This document shows positions 35,701 to 51,800 of a stretch of DNA of 64,000 nt, piece by piece. The DNA comes from Heliopora coerulea (lineage: Eukaryota; Cnidaria; Anthozoa; Scleralcyonacea; Helioporidae): positions 186,001 through 250,000 of the forward strand of contig JASJOG010000019.1 in the NCBI GenBank assembly GCA_030142905.1. Direction: 5' to 3'. Every line of letters begins with the position of its first letter. Position 1 is the stretch's first letter. A program made the translations under genes and the position numbers. The notes under the pieces are model-generated. The model ran no database searches, was not told where the DNA came from, and saw only the letters and a program-made list of their open reading frames with translations.

Positions 35701-38700
35701 TGAACCCAACTGCTGTAAAATTCTCGCAAACTTTAGGAGATATACATACCTGGGGGGCCTCTACCACGTTCAAAACTACGGGGGTCGTGTGATCCCCGGA
35801 ACTCTGGTCCTCCTCTGTTATCTTTCATAAAGAACGGGACAAAAATGGGAATCGACTTTAGGAACAAGATTACACATAAAAGTTTACGCAGAGTTCTGGG
35901 ATAAGGTTTTGAGCAAACCTACGGTACCTGGGCCCCGGAAATCAGGAGGTCCTCGGAAGTCTGGCACGGGATTGCGACGCGGGTCTCCGCCTTCGGGTGG
36001 ACCTCGAGCATCATATCCTGGAAGGGAGGGAACCAAGTTCAATAAATAATAACAGAAGTTAATAGTAATCTAATTTGGTATCATTCTATCTATCAGTCGA
36101 CCATGTGTGTGTTAGGTCCTATTTACACGATAAGACTGTCGTAGACGATTTGTTTATTTTGATGTATCCGATTCAGTCATAAGAGTCTTGAGGACCAATT
36201 GCAACATTCGCAAGCGAATAGCCAGCAGGAATTGTGCTTTTGTGACATAATCGCATGCGCCAAAGTGAAGAATCGTATACGACAATCGTATCGTGTGGAT
36301 ACACCTTTAGACTCAACAGAAATGCACGAACGTATCAAGCAGGATGCCCCTTGTGCCATGCAGTAACAAGCGCCAAATTACCAATTCCGCTGACCACTCG
36401 GCTGAGCGCGAAGTCGACTCTTTGGTTCGGAATTTCAGCGACTTCAAATTCTTTGTTTTAGAATCCTATTATCATTAGTATGTCATCAACTTATAATGAT
36501 GACCTAAACTGGTTGATTTTAATTATGAGAAAATTTCTCAATTCTGATTGCCTGATACACACAGCAGAATTCTGATTGCCTGAAACACACAACACATGCA
36601 GGAAAGGTAATATGGTAGCGAAAAGAGGTAACCGAGGGAAAATCTCTTAAAGCACAAAGCACCCCGAATGGCTAAAAATATTTTTTAAAACTTCCCTTGT
36701 GTTAGAATAGTTTTGAGTAAATTTATGATAAATAAAACAGTAAGTTAGGTTTAAATAATTCATAGGAAATAGTAATTGGAGAAATCATCAGTCGTACAGA
36801 GGGGCGCCTAAAATGTTAGAACTGAGAAGTTGTCGTAAACAATTAGTTATTATACTTGGAAACACGAAACCATTGTAAGCCAACCTGGACCTTGACCCTA
36901 AGGTCCTAGGTTTAGTACTTGGCCTTTAGACACCTCGGAGAAGGTTGTACAACGGATCTAAAGCGTCAAGAGAAGTCATAGAGAACAACAGAGAGTGACA
37001 TCTTAATTCGCAAAACAAAAGAAAGATACAGTCCCTTGAGTAGAATCGACCAAATAAACAAAACTTACGCAGCACAATTTGACGAAGATTGTGCGACACC
37101 TCTCCGATTATTGCTTCATCAAACGGCTGAAAACCAATCACCCGAAAAGTTGTCATTTGTTAATCGTCAGCAATTATTTTCCCGACTATAAGCTCATCTC
37201 TACTTTAAAGCTGGTGCCTACTGCGTTAAAAGACCCATAACTTACTCCGCTTGCTCTATGTCGACTTTGTTTGAAAAGGAAAATCCCTCAAAAAAAATTT
37301 GAGAGCGACTGTAACAAGAGCAGGAACTGGAACAGGAACGCTACAATAGCAGCAATAATACCAAAAACACTGGCACGAAGGAACACTACTTTCAAAAAGT
37401 CACCGTCAACAAAAAAACCATGCTACCTGGTGGTCCTCTCATATCTCGTGGTCCTCTTCCTGGAGGTCCTCTCATATCATCCGGAGGTCCCCTTCCCTCC
37501 CTTCGATCCGGAGGTCCTCTCATGTCAGGTGGGCCTCGCATATCAGGCCCTCGAACATCGGGTGGTACTCTGCCGTCAGGTGGGCCTCTCATATCGGGCG
37601 GTCCTCTCATGTCAGCCGCTCCCCTCATGTCTGGTGGTCCTCTCATGTCGGGCGGTCCTCTCATATCGGGCGGTCCTCTCATATCGGGCGGTCCTCTCAT
37701 ATCGGGCGGTCCTCTCATGTCAGGCGGGCCGTGTATTTCAGGCAGGCCTGTTGGACCTGGACCTTGAGGTGGAATGAGGCCTTGAGGCTCTGGGTGTAAA
37801 GGTTGTGGTGGTTCTGTCTGACGATATAAAATAGCCTGGACGGGAAGAAAGAAATGAGACAATTTCGTTAGAAATGGTCCGCGTACATCATTAAGGATAC
37901 AAGTAAGGATGACATGAGGACGTCCCACAAGCTCAGAGCTTCAGAAAAACGCTTTCTGAGCGCCAGATGGGAATTGAACCAGCAACCTTCTGATGAGCGG
38001 CGACGCACTTTAACCAACGATTTGTTGAGACTCAGACGGCAAGCTAAGGTGCAAGTTCAACAATATATTGCCAGTGCTGCAGCCACAATAATTATGTTGA
38101 TGTGTCTGACTGATCACATGATTAGTATTACGCACATTGTGTGTAGTATTTATCTCTTTCAAGAGTACCAGTAAACAATCGTTTGGAATTGTGCACACGG
38201 GGTTCTATTTTCGCCAATACTTCAGCTTTGACGTAGGATCAACAAGGACATAGCCAGGGGGAATCAAGGGAGCTGCAGCTCCCCCCTTTGCATCTCAGTG
38301 AAGCACTTAATTACTGGATAAGGGTTTTTGATATCATAAACAACCAGATCCAAGTCTATTATCAGACAGATAATTCAGACTAAGATCTCTGCACGTTTTG
38401 ATATCAAAAAGAAAGAATTCAATAATTGTTTTATTGTACATCTTCAAGTTGCCACCAGTTAATTACTTAACTGTTCAAGCAGTGCAACCTTTCTGAGCAA
38501 CCAGCTTGTCTTGGTCAACTTGACGGCTTATGAGTGTCATCAGTACATGCACAGTATGTAAGAATAGAATACTGTGCAGACAGTCATACATGTAAATAAG
38601 GTAAAAAGTTAAATGGTTGATAACTGTTGTGACTGATCTCAACAAACTCCAACATTTCAAGCAAAGGGCCTTTGCTTGAAATGTTGGAGTTCTTTGGGAT

Positions 38701-41700
38701 CAGTCATGGCAGTTATCAACCATTTAACTTTTTACCTTACGCACAATATACATGTACCTTTGTTTGACTGAATTGTTTTAGGGAATTATGCATTGCATTA
38801 CTGTGAATGGTTTGGCTTTAAAAATACCAGCTACCTTAAAACATCGTCTAACCTGGGCAATCTCAGGGCTCACAATTTTCATAACAACTTGAGCTTGTAA
38901 CAAAGCATAAGAAAGTTGAGGGTTCTGTAGGAGCATTTGTCTTGCTTCCTCCGGATTGTTTTGTATGCAAAGCTAGAAAACAGATTTGTAATATTTTAAT
39001 AACCACGTTAAAGATAACATAATAAGAGCCATACAATGATTCTATACATTCTGGGTCAACATTTAATTGAAAAATAGCCATCTTTTCAACAGCTGTTTCA
39101 TAGTCTAAATTGGTGATTACTGGTAATATACTGGAACACACTTTCATTGGTTGTAACTGAAAGAGTTGGGAGGTTAAACAATTAAGGTGCCATTGCTTCT
39201 GAGTAACTGTCATGATATTTGGTAAACATTTTGAAGGCTGTAACTCAAAAATTTTGACAAAATTTGATGTATATTGAAATAGTTTTAACTTAGTGCACAA
39301 CTCAGAATGTATTGTTTCAATTGAAAATCGAAATTTCCCTAATGTTTCTGAACTCCATAAATTCATAGTTTCCCATGAGCATGCCTCTGAGTTTTTACTC
39401 TCATAAAAGGAATGTACTGTATAACAAAAATATTGGGAAGTAATGCTCCTGTCACATCTGCTAATATTTTTGTGCTAACATAATGCATGCTCATTTTCTA
39501 AAAGTAAGAGGATAAGCAAATCCAAGTTTGAAGTTTTGAAGGGGAGATAACACCTCAACAGTCCCTCTTCCTTTCTCTCCTTGGACTATTTGTTTCATTT
39601 ACTCTGATAGAATGACCATTATCTCCAAAATAGTGGGTAAACATTGTAATTTAGATGCATTCATATCATAACCAAAATTAAATAATTTATTCCTCTCCTC
39701 ACTGTATGTGATCTATTGTGGGTTGGCCTGTAAATTCCATTCAGTTTGGCTACTAATATCATCTACTGAATTTGTGTACAACACCTTCATTTGTTTCATC
39801 AATTCAAACATCTGTTCTGGGGGAAGACTAGCTACAGCTTGAGTGATGGCAGAGGGAGCTTCTTCAGGAGGAACTGTAGGTCCATATGGGTTAGCCTCAG
39901 GATGAACAGCTGATACCATTTCTAAAAAGAAACAGCAACATTTTAGAAGACTATATTCACCATTTAGCCATTGAGCTACAATAAAGGGTCTATCTTGGCA
40001 GATCTGAGGTGATGGCTTCCCTTGATAATGGTAGGTAATTACAGTGACAACAAACAGTATTCACTTAACTTAGAGTAAATATAACATTCATGGCTGTGAA
40101 ATTTTTGTACAGTATCTGCAGACTACCAGTACACAGGCTTTACAAGTGATAAATCAGATACCAGTAAGTTTATTGAGTTCTTGATGGAAATTGGTCCTAT
40201 AACCTTATAAACCTATGATGTAATGCAACAGCTAAAAAACATTACTGCTATCAAGTTAATTTCACCTGTGAAGGATTAATTTTCAATCACTTTCTGGACA
40301 ATTAGATGCCATAATGAAGTTGTCCCCACGAACTGCTCAGGACTGGTGGCAAGTGAAATCCAGAGACCTTCCCATAAAGTACACAGTTATTTTTTGTGTC
40401 AATTGTAACTTCTAGGTTTTAAAAGCATTTACCATAACACATTTTTAATACCTTCCTCTTTGTTTTTTTCACTGGCTGCACTGTCCACACGCAGTGACCT
40501 TCCATTGAGTTCATAACCATTAAGGTTTCTCATAGCACTGACTGCCGTCTCCTGGTCTTTATATTCACAGAATCCATAGCCTTTGGGTTTACCAGTTTCA
40601 CGATCAAACACCAACCTAATTGAGGAATATATTGAGTTTTTGTGTTCCTCTGCTACTCATTTTGTTTATACTTCATGATAACAAACAGCTTTACAGGGAG
40701 ATCCAGTGCACTTACAATTTTGTAATTACTAAAATTTGAAATACTCATTTCCCATATGTTTTGAAAAGAAGAATTCACACACACAGCACAGTTGTACATG
40801 ACAACTTTCTTTAACAATCTCATACTGTTCGGGCCAACTTTAGTTGGTTAGGAATATATTATATCGTTTGTAATTTTGCAGCAAAAGATTAAATCCTAAT
40901 GGTAATTTGACTTGATGAAAAAATGTAAATATGCAGCCCAGTCATATATTCAGCAATAAAATTTGCTTAGACAATTACCTTGTATATAAATTTCATAGCA
41001 GAACCAAATTGAGTTCATTTCCACTGTTTATAAGAATTGGAGCTTTTCTTTCTCTATACTGAGCAAGTACCATGAACTGAGGTTTGTTGCTACTACTAAG
41101 TTGAATGTAAAGTCCTTTTGAATATTATCTTTGCAAAGACCTTAATTGCCTTACTAAATGATATTAGTCCTTTCAGGAATTATTTTATGGGATAACAAAT
41201 TGGACAAGCACACGAGTGACAGGATGAACTAGCAATTATGATTGAAGTCATGAGTCTGGTTGTTCAGAAGAAAATAAACTTATTTATTGATTAATGCAAA
41301 TTTAATGAACAAATTTGAAATTTTCTACCACTGAAATAGAGAATTGAAAATATTTGAAATTTTCTATAACTGATATTGAAAGAATTCAAAAAGGTTTAAG
41401 CTGTTAATTTCATCTTAAGTGGTGAATAAAAATACTATATGTTTGAGGAAGTTGATCATCCAGGTTAGTGTAGTCTTGAGAAAGACTGTTGGTTGAAGTG
41501 ACTGACATTTCGACAGCCTTAGCGGTGGTCATCTTCAGAGTCAAAAGGAGAGTAAATGTCAGGTTCACCTGTATTTGTATCTTTACTCTCCTTTTGACTC
41601 TGAAGATGACTGCCACTAAGGCTGTCAAAACATCAGTCACTTCAACCAACAGTCTTTCTCAAGACTACACTAACCTGGACAATCAACTTCCTCAAACATG

Positions 41701-42607
41701 TCATGATTCTCCCAGGTTCAAACCATTTACTTTAAAAATACTATATACCAAACCAAATAACAGATTAACTAGTAGTTCTGGATTACTCAGAATCATCTTT
41801 TCAAAAGTGGCTACAGGTCAACATTGGATTCTGTTTTTTTTTTAATTAATTGCAGCAGTTTTGCACAGCATGAAAACCAAATGCCACTCGTATAATAGTT
41901 ATTTTAATGCCATTGTGTGTATGCTATATAATCTGGAATGTGTGAGCTGTGTTTCAAAAATGTCACATTATCCACCAATAACATAAAATCAGCCTGCTTG
42001 ACAAATATGCATTTAACAAGTTTGGTGGGGCCTAAATGCCTACCCAGTCAGCCACCATATTCTAAAGACAATATGTTAAAATAATTTTGTTACCTAAAGC
42101 TGATTACTGGACCAACATCAGAAAATATCTCTTTTAGCTGCTCTTCTGATGCTTCATATGGAATATTCCCCACTAAAAATAAAATAAAGAGTTAGTTCTG
42201 GGGAAAATATAAAAAGAAAAAAAAATGAAAATTGGTCAAATAATCCCCTTCTATCCCCTTACAGTCAGTCCACAGTTATCTCAGAGCAAGCACCCAGACT
42301 CATAGATATGTTATACCAATGCAATGTTTGAAAAAGGAAAATTTTCATATTAACTTCAAACATTTCCCGGTGTCTTTCTGTTCGTAGGCAGACGGCCATA
42401 GAGTGATCATCAAAGAGCAGTGGTCATTGGTTTGAGGTAATCACTGTCCCAAAAGGCTTTCCTTCAAGCTAATAATTATAAACTGGTTTTTACACATCTC
42501 CAAAGCTACTTACCAAAAACAGACCGTAAAGAACGATCAGGCATCGATCCTTGCTGCACTTTTCCTTGAACATTGTTTGGTTGACTTACTTGCATATGGC
42601 CCGCCAT
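32703..42607 (-). CDS. CSTF2: Cleavage stimulation factor subunit 2 (CstF-64)
   Basis: RNA-binding subunit of the CstF complex; its RRM binds the GU-rich element downstream of the poly(A) site during pre-mRNA 3'-end processing. Eleven exons give a complete 521-residue protein: 42607..42514, 42172..42094, 40615..40452, 39921..39785, 38972..38853, 37835..37427, 36017..35928, 35821..35750, 34868..34632, 34238..34192 and 32819..32703, with one continuous frame. The RRM has RNP2 VFVGNIP (30-36) and RNP1 KGYGFCEY (69-76). The hinge follows ([34 protein letters not shown]). Exon 6 encodes a Gly/Pro-rich region with about ten MRGPPD-like repeats. The C-terminal helical domain is [18 protein letters not shown] and [15 protein letters not shown]. 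Human CSTF2 is about 577 residues and has MEAR(A/G) repeats in the corresponding place. The gene is head-to-head with CRCP. Confidence 0.96.
34305..34580 (-). repeat. tRNA-derived SINE copy in CSTF2 intron
   Basis: Starts AAAGTGTATTTATTTATAC and contains CCTAAGCTGTTCTCCC and GCGATGCTTGG. At its high-coordinate end, read on the minus strand, it has tRNA-like boxes: GGTGGCGCAGTGGTAG (A) and GTTTCGATTCC (B). A second copy lies at 35238-35530 with the same internal order. Confidence 0.6.
35238..35530 (-). repeat. tRNA-derived SINE copy in CSTF2 intron
   Basis: Same family as 34305-34580: AAAGTGTCTTTATTTATAC, CCTAAGCTGTTCTCCC, TTGCGATGCTTGG. The minus-strand tRNA-like head has B box GGGTTCGATTCC, and the A-box area is interrupted by a short TGAATA-containing duplication. 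The two copies are in different CSTF2 introns. Confidence 0.6.
37930..38050. repeat. tRNA-derived fragment in CSTF2 intron 5
   Basis: The plus strand carries GAGCGCCAGATGGGAATTG and AACCAGCAACCTTCTGAT. The reverse complement has a degenerate B box (GGTTCAATTCCC-like). The ACTCAGACGGCAAGCTAA motif is shared with the tRNA-like sequence at 58,675-58,690, showing a common repeat family. Confidence 0.45.
38596..38740. repeat. 145-bp hairpin palindrome in CSTF2 intron 5
   Basis: The left arm AAGGTAAAAAGTTAAATGG, continuing through GATAACTG and CTCCAACATTTCAAGC, is mirrored by GCTTGAAATGTTGGAG and CCATTTAACTTTTTACCTT. The centre is AAAGGGCCTTT, itself palindromic. Arms are about 70 bp with a few mismatches and almost no loop. 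Confidence 0.8.
41441..41699. repeat. 259-bp palindrome in CSTF2 intron 2
   Basis: The left arm begins GTTTGAGGAAGTTGATCA and the right arm ends TCAACTTCCTCAAAC. The AGTCTTGAGAAAGACTG, GTGACTGACATTTCGACAG and AGAGTCAAAAGGAGAGTAAA blocks all recur inverted. Arms are about 113 bp around a 25-bp loop. The mirrored open frames on both strands come from this symmetry and are not genes. Confidence 0.85.
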
Positions 42608-42971
42608 CTTGAAAATGTGGTGAATTGAGCCTGCGACTTTCTAAAACAGCAGCGACTCTACAATTTTAATAGAAAAGGATGGTTTACGGGGAAGGGATAA
42701 GTTGATTTAAATAAACATATTTAAAAAACTACAAATGCTTTATTGCCTTTAAAGAAATTATATTTGAAGCTATCTTTATAGGAAATCAATTTTCTCATCG
42801 TTTAGCTGGCTTTAAAAACTCTGGCTTAGACAGCCAGGATGATATAAAACCCCTACTCTCCTCTCCCTCCACAGAAGTTGTTTGCATGGCTAATGGCGTC
42901 CAAATCGAAGCATCTTAACTGGTAGCAAAGACTAGAACTAAAACGTAGTATTTTATGCTAAAGAATTCAAG
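42608..42971. promoter_or_regulatory. Divergent CSTF2/CRCP promoter region
   Basis: The two start codons are separated by 364 bp and point away from each other. The CSTF2 ATG itself lies in CAAGATGGCGGGC, a YY1-type motif (42601-42610 is CCGCCATCTT on the plus strand, the same 10-mer as in the GPN2 promoter). There is no obvious TATA box. Shared control of two RNA-metabolism genes is an inference. Confidence 0.55.
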
Positions 42972-43400
42972 ATGGAAGTGGTGAACGAAAGGGCTGCTAT
43001 GGTTAGCAATTACGAAGTTTTTGCCTTGCTCAAAGAAACAACGCAAGAAGATTCGACGAACAGGCAGTACAAAAAACACCGACAGGAGAACTTGGCGACT
43101 ATTTCTTACGAAGTTATGAAATACCTGGATAAAACGCCCTGTAAACTACAAAACGATGCGGTAATACGAGATTTCCTTGTAGCAGTTGCTCCGTTTAATT
43201 TAACAAAAGGAGAAAAGCTTCAGTTGTTGAATTTGAGACCGTCCACTCCTGTGGAGATTCAATTGATAATTGAAGAAAGCGAGGAACGTTTGAAAACAGA
43301 TGAAGAACTTGAAAAGCTGATAGAAATTGTCGGAAAATTACCGGTGGAGGAAAACGATACCGATACGAACGTAGAAAACATGGAAGAAGCCGACAGTTGA
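42972..43400 (+). CDS. CRCP: DNA-directed RNA polymerase III subunit RPC9 (CGRP receptor component)
   Basis: RPC9 (yeast Rpc17) forms the Pol III stalk with RPC8 and helps initiation; in vertebrates it is also described as CGRP-receptor component protein. One uninterrupted frame of 142 residues (human about 148), ATG at 42972 and TGA at 43398-43400. Recognisable features are the N-terminal LSNYEVF-like segment (VSNYEVFALLKE), YEVMKYLDKTPC, and the HRDC-like helical part with KGEKLQLLNLRPSTPVEIQL followed by IIEESEERL. The C-terminus is acidic (ENDTDTNVENMEEADS), as in relatives. The gene is intronless here, whereas the human gene is split into several exons. It retains its own divergent promoter with CSTF2, so it is more likely an intron-poor native gene than a processed copy. 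Confidence 0.95.
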   Translation: MEVVNERAAMVSNYEVFALLKETTQEDSTNRQYKKHRQENLATISYEVMKYLDKTPCKLQNDAVIRDFLVAVAPFNLTKGEKLQLLNLRPSTPVEIQLIIEESEERLKTDEELEKLIEIVGKLPVEENDTDTNVENMEEADS

Positions 43401-44330
43401 TAATACTCTCTGCATATTTTGTGATGCCATTGTTTTGTGTGGTCCATATTGTTCTGAGACGTGTATTTAATCTGAGTTTTTAGTTGTGATTTTTTAATTC
43501 TAGTTTCCTATAATTATTTCAAAAAGATGATTATTTTCTAATTTCGATTACCAGCTTTAAATGGTTGTTAATTCCCATTAAAAAATTACTGATAAACGAA
43601 AGCAATTATGCATGACTAACAAATTTCAGAATCATTCTCAGGGTCAGGGTAACATGAACAGAATATTTGGTGATGAACATGCACTACATCTACTTTTCCA
43701 ATTCACATAAGCAGTGCATGTTTGCCTCAAAATATTGTTAAGAAATTCATTCATGCAAATACACAACAACTCTAAGAAGAACACAGTGTTGCACTAGGAT
43801 TGCAATTAGTACTTACAACACTGAGACAGGGTGACTCATTTTGTGGATTTCAAAACTTGATTCTTTTTTCATCAGTGTTTTTTGTGCTGATGCAATTTGT
43901 ACAGCTGGGACATATCATGTGGTTTACAAACAACATGCACATAAGAAAGAGGTGCAAAAACTGTCTTCACAGCACATATAAGCACGTAACAGTAAAACAT
44001 GTTGAATACACCCCTACACAGAGTCAGTTCATGCTTTATGTAATACACTATAAACATTAAATTTTTGTACTCATATAGCCTTTCCCATTCCATCTCTGAA
44101 AAATTCAAAACAAAAATGGCAGTGGATAACAATACTTACATGAAACTTTAAGTATAGGGTAGTATGGAAATGCAACCAATCAGCTTACGACTAAAGCCTA
44201 TGGTACAACAAAACCATCCTTCTATCAAGGGTTAACCTTTTCTAAGTGCACTATTTCATTTTTTATGATTTAACCATATTTCAGGACCAAAATACATTTG
44301 ACACTTAAGACAGGAAGTGTTTTAAAAATG
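43401..44330. other. Intergenic between convergent CRCP and polyubiquitin
   Basis: An ATTAAA near 43,576 may serve CRCP. A fragment at 43,625-43,680 (AGAATCATTCTCAGGG, AACATGAACAGAATATTT) belongs to the inverted-repeat family in GPN2 intron 2. No gene is seen. Confidence 0.45.
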
Positions 44331-44333
44331 AAC

Positions 44334-44339
44334 TTTATT
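44334..44339 (-). terminator. Polyubiquitin polyadenylation signal (AATAAA)
   Basis: AATAAA on the minus strand about 120 bp beyond the polyubiquitin stop codon, followed by AT-rich sequence. Confidence 0.6.
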
Positions 44340-44455
44340 ATGGCATTTAGTAAGTATACTCTTGAAAGTAAATCAAACTAATACAGAACGCAACAGTTCG
44401 TGCCCTGATTCCTACAGTTTATAAACTTTAAACGTCGTGTATTACAAGCAAGCAT

Positions 44456-48480
<4,025 letters not shown>

Positions 48481-48492
48481 TCGAAGCGTTTG

Positions 48493-48498
48493 TTTATT
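48493..48498 (-). terminator. NOX gene polyadenylation signal (AATAAA)
   Basis: AATAAA on the minus strand, about 340 bp after the NOX stop codon. It would give a 3'UTR of roughly 360 nt that happens to contain an 88-codon open frame (48760-48494) with no recognisable features. Confidence 0.5.
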
Positions 48499-48834
48499 TC
48501 TTGCCATTATTCAAGGCGGGATATTCATATACTGACAGCTGCTGGTGAGTGGATTTCCTTATGGCCACGACACGCGGTTTACCTTCAGTTGCCTGGCATA
48601 AGTTGCGGCATGTTTTCACTTGTTGAATATTGAATAACCGGGAAACTCTCTGATGTCGCTCAACAAAGTTGCCACTTTTAAGTTGACACGGGTGTAACTC
48701 TAAATCTTCTACAAGGTGCAGCTTGTTGAGTACGACGGGGCACGTTTTTATTTCGTTCAACGTCTTTCAATATTGTTTGTCAACAAATTTTGAATCATCT
48801 CGATATACAAATGTTGAATCGAGGATCATGGCAT

Positions 48835-51800
48835 TTAGAAATTCTCTTTGTTGTAATAGAACTTTACTTCCTCCTTGACGTCGCTGTACTGGTCACTCAT
48901 AAGGTGAAGAACGTGAGATAGGGCGGGTGGCCCGCAGAAAAATACACCGACATCAGTCCTGAAAGATAAAGAAGAAACATAATGTCAATTACTAACTGAG
49001 TGGCGAATAATTCGGGTCCTTAATTGTGCGAGAAAGAAAGACGTAGTTTAGATTAGGCTCTTCTTAAATATGCCGTAAAAACACTTCTGTGAACAATTCA
49101 AAGACGGTATTCACATGTTTGTATGACGTTAGGCAGCGTTGTCAGCTGCAGCCGCGTTTGGCTGGAGACCTGGGCCAAGTATCACCTCGTGCTTAGGGGA
49201 TAAATGAGGACATGTAAGAACCTTCAATTATCCTTCCCATTGTGGGTAAATCGATGTAAGAACCTTCAATTCTCCTTCCCCTTGTGGGTACATCGAGGTT
49301 CCGGCTAAGTGTACTGGAATTTTACAATTTTCCTCAAGCCTTACCTGGGGTTGTTACGAGCAATTTTCTTAAAAATGTCATTCCATTCTGGCCGACCAAA
49401 ATGTGTTTTTTGTTTCAAACCAGTGATAACATCCACTCGCTGACTTTCATCTCTCATCATGATATTTCGTGCCTAGAAAATGATAGTTGCAACTTGAATG
49501 CTGAAAGGAAGAATTTACGAATGATACTAGTTTAAAAAAATAAATGGTAGATATTTCAGCGAGCACCCAAGACTTAACACAAACGGTTTAATGAGGTTTA
49601 CCCAGATAGGTACAATTTATTTTTTACACCGGAGTTCCCAACCTAAGATACAGCCCACTACTGGCACTACATATAAAGTTTTCACTCAAAGACTATGACA
49701 ACTAAGCCCTACGAAATCGCCACATTCGCAGAATTAGCGAATATATAGAACCCAGTCTTCTATGTTACCTTTACTCACCTCTTCCTTGGTCCATCCTCGC
49801 GTTAGATAAACATTATATTCCAGAAAATTCCGATTTCCTTTTTGAACCATCTAAAAAAAAGTTTGACCGCATTAGGTGGATTTAGATGATCAATCTCTAA
49901 GTTAAATCTGTGAATAAACTTCAATAGTAAATCTAAAAAAAATAAAAAAGATAAGCTAGTTTTTATCTGGCTGATAAACAGAACGATCGACAGACCAACC
50001 AACTCCAACCAACCCAACCTAACCAACTATCCCAATCAATCAACTAAAACCAACCCACTAATCCACTAAAATCAACCCATAATACAGCATACCAACCAAC
50101 CAACCAACCAACCAACCAACCAACCAACCAATCCTGAGCCACCCACCCAAACCAAAAAAACCAGCCACTCTACCATTCAACTAACCAACCAACCAAACTA
50201 ATTAACCAAACTATCCAACAAGTCAATGAACCAACTGACCAACCAAGCAACTGACCAACTAATTCAACCATTCAACTAACTAAGCCAAACTAACAACCAA
50301 CTAAACCTAACTAATTTAACGACATCATTGGTCAATAGGTGGATCGTGCAATTATGGTAGAAATATATAGTTTTGATATGTGTATCGCTCTGTAGGTGAA
50401 GTGAATGTCAAAAACACTGCAATGACGCCTTCTTAAATAGCACTTCATCAAAATCAAACATTTGTTCGAACAGCTGCGAGGCTGTAGTAACAAATTTCTT
50501 CTTCTTACCTGGACTTCAAGGCAATTGAGTAATTCAGCAAACCACTCAAAAGCTTGCGTATCAGGACAAATCCAGTAGAAATAAACTTTCTTGATTTGAA
50601 GAGAAGGACACGAGATTTCGTGTCGGTACCTTGAGACAAAAGACAAGTGACGGGACATGAATAAAGATGTGCTAGCTGGTAGGTGAAGTAACTTGCTGAC
50701 ATAAATGAGCAAACAGTGTAACAAAGGGCCAACCTGTAATTACAACGTATTGCTTACCAAATTGTTTTCAAGATTGATGCAAAAGGAGTTACACCTATCC
50801 CTGCTCCAATGAATACACAGGTACTGTATTTGAAATAGTCCTACACGAAAAAGAATTATAAAATTTATCAACTATTTCAGAAAGTATGTCTCCTTTTTTC
50901 ACACAGGCGTCTCTGTGAGTGTAATTTGGCCAGGGATCAGTAGTTTTCATTCGTATCCCGGTAATTATTCTCCAGTCTTCATAGCCCCGAATCTTTATCT
51001 GCACATGGTCCAGGCGCCGAAGTGATCAATTAACACGTAACACAAATATGTTTTTATACTTTTTCATAGAGTCTTAACTGTTTAATCGCGTTTTAAACTA
51101 TGACTAAATTTGATCAAACGAAACAAAACAGTCTCTTGAACTTACAGAGCTAGAGGTCCCGAAAGGTCCGTCCACAGCAATACTAAATGTAAAGTTCAGT
51201 AATACTAAGCCCATTGCAATATAAACTGTTGTTTGAAGTCTTAAAATATCAATTAAACGAAGGGTAAAGGACGGAGCGGAAAAAAAAGGAAAGAAGAAAT
51301 TAGGGGATGGAGGACAGAAAGGAAGTAAGGAAAGCAAAGTAAAGGTATAGTAGGAAAGTGGAGAACAAAGAGAAGAAAAGAAGGGAAGGGAAGAAAAGGG
51401 GCGAAAATAAAGGAAGGGGGATTGGGAAGGAAAAGGAAGGGGAGGAAGGGATTGGGACGGGAAGGAAGAGATAGGGATGGGAAGGAAGAGATAGGAATAG
51501 GAAGGGAGAGGAAGGGAAGAGAATATAAGGGTGAGGAAAGAAACGAAGGTGAAAGAATGGGAAATAGATGAAGAGCAGCGACGGGTGGTGGAGAGAAGGC
51601 AAGGATGCTTAACGGAGAAAACAATGAAGAAGAAAACGAACGAGCGTATGAAATTAATAAAGAAAGAACGAACGACCGAACAAACGGGAGATGGATTGAT
51701 TGACAAAAGTACAAAACAGTTAACCAAAGATATTCACCAGGGGATTTTGTCTAAATCCATTTGTTCAACGCCATCACCTCCACAAGCCTTGGATAGAGCA

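Noticed and set aside
37271..37777. Plus-strand Leu/Val- and Gly/Ser/Pro-rich frames opposite CSTF2 exon 6
   Set aside because: They are translations of the antisense of the MRGPPD repeat; the minus strand has the conserved protein and splice sites.
41410..41845. Mirrored frames on both strands (MVEVTD... type)
   Set aside because: Both arise from the same 259-bp palindrome in a CSTF2 intron.
48494..48760. 88-codon minus-strand frame after the NOX stop
   Set aside because: It begins with a non-ATG codon, lies between the NOX stop and its AATAAA, and has no recognisable features; most likely 3'UTR.
49975..50325. CRISPR-like array
   Set aside because: The repetition is a plain AACC microsatellite with no spacers, in an animal intron.
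51104..51727. Long minus-strand Phe/Ser/Pro-rich frames
   Set aside because: Produced by the purine-rich simple sequence; only 51182..51146 inside is a real NOX exon.
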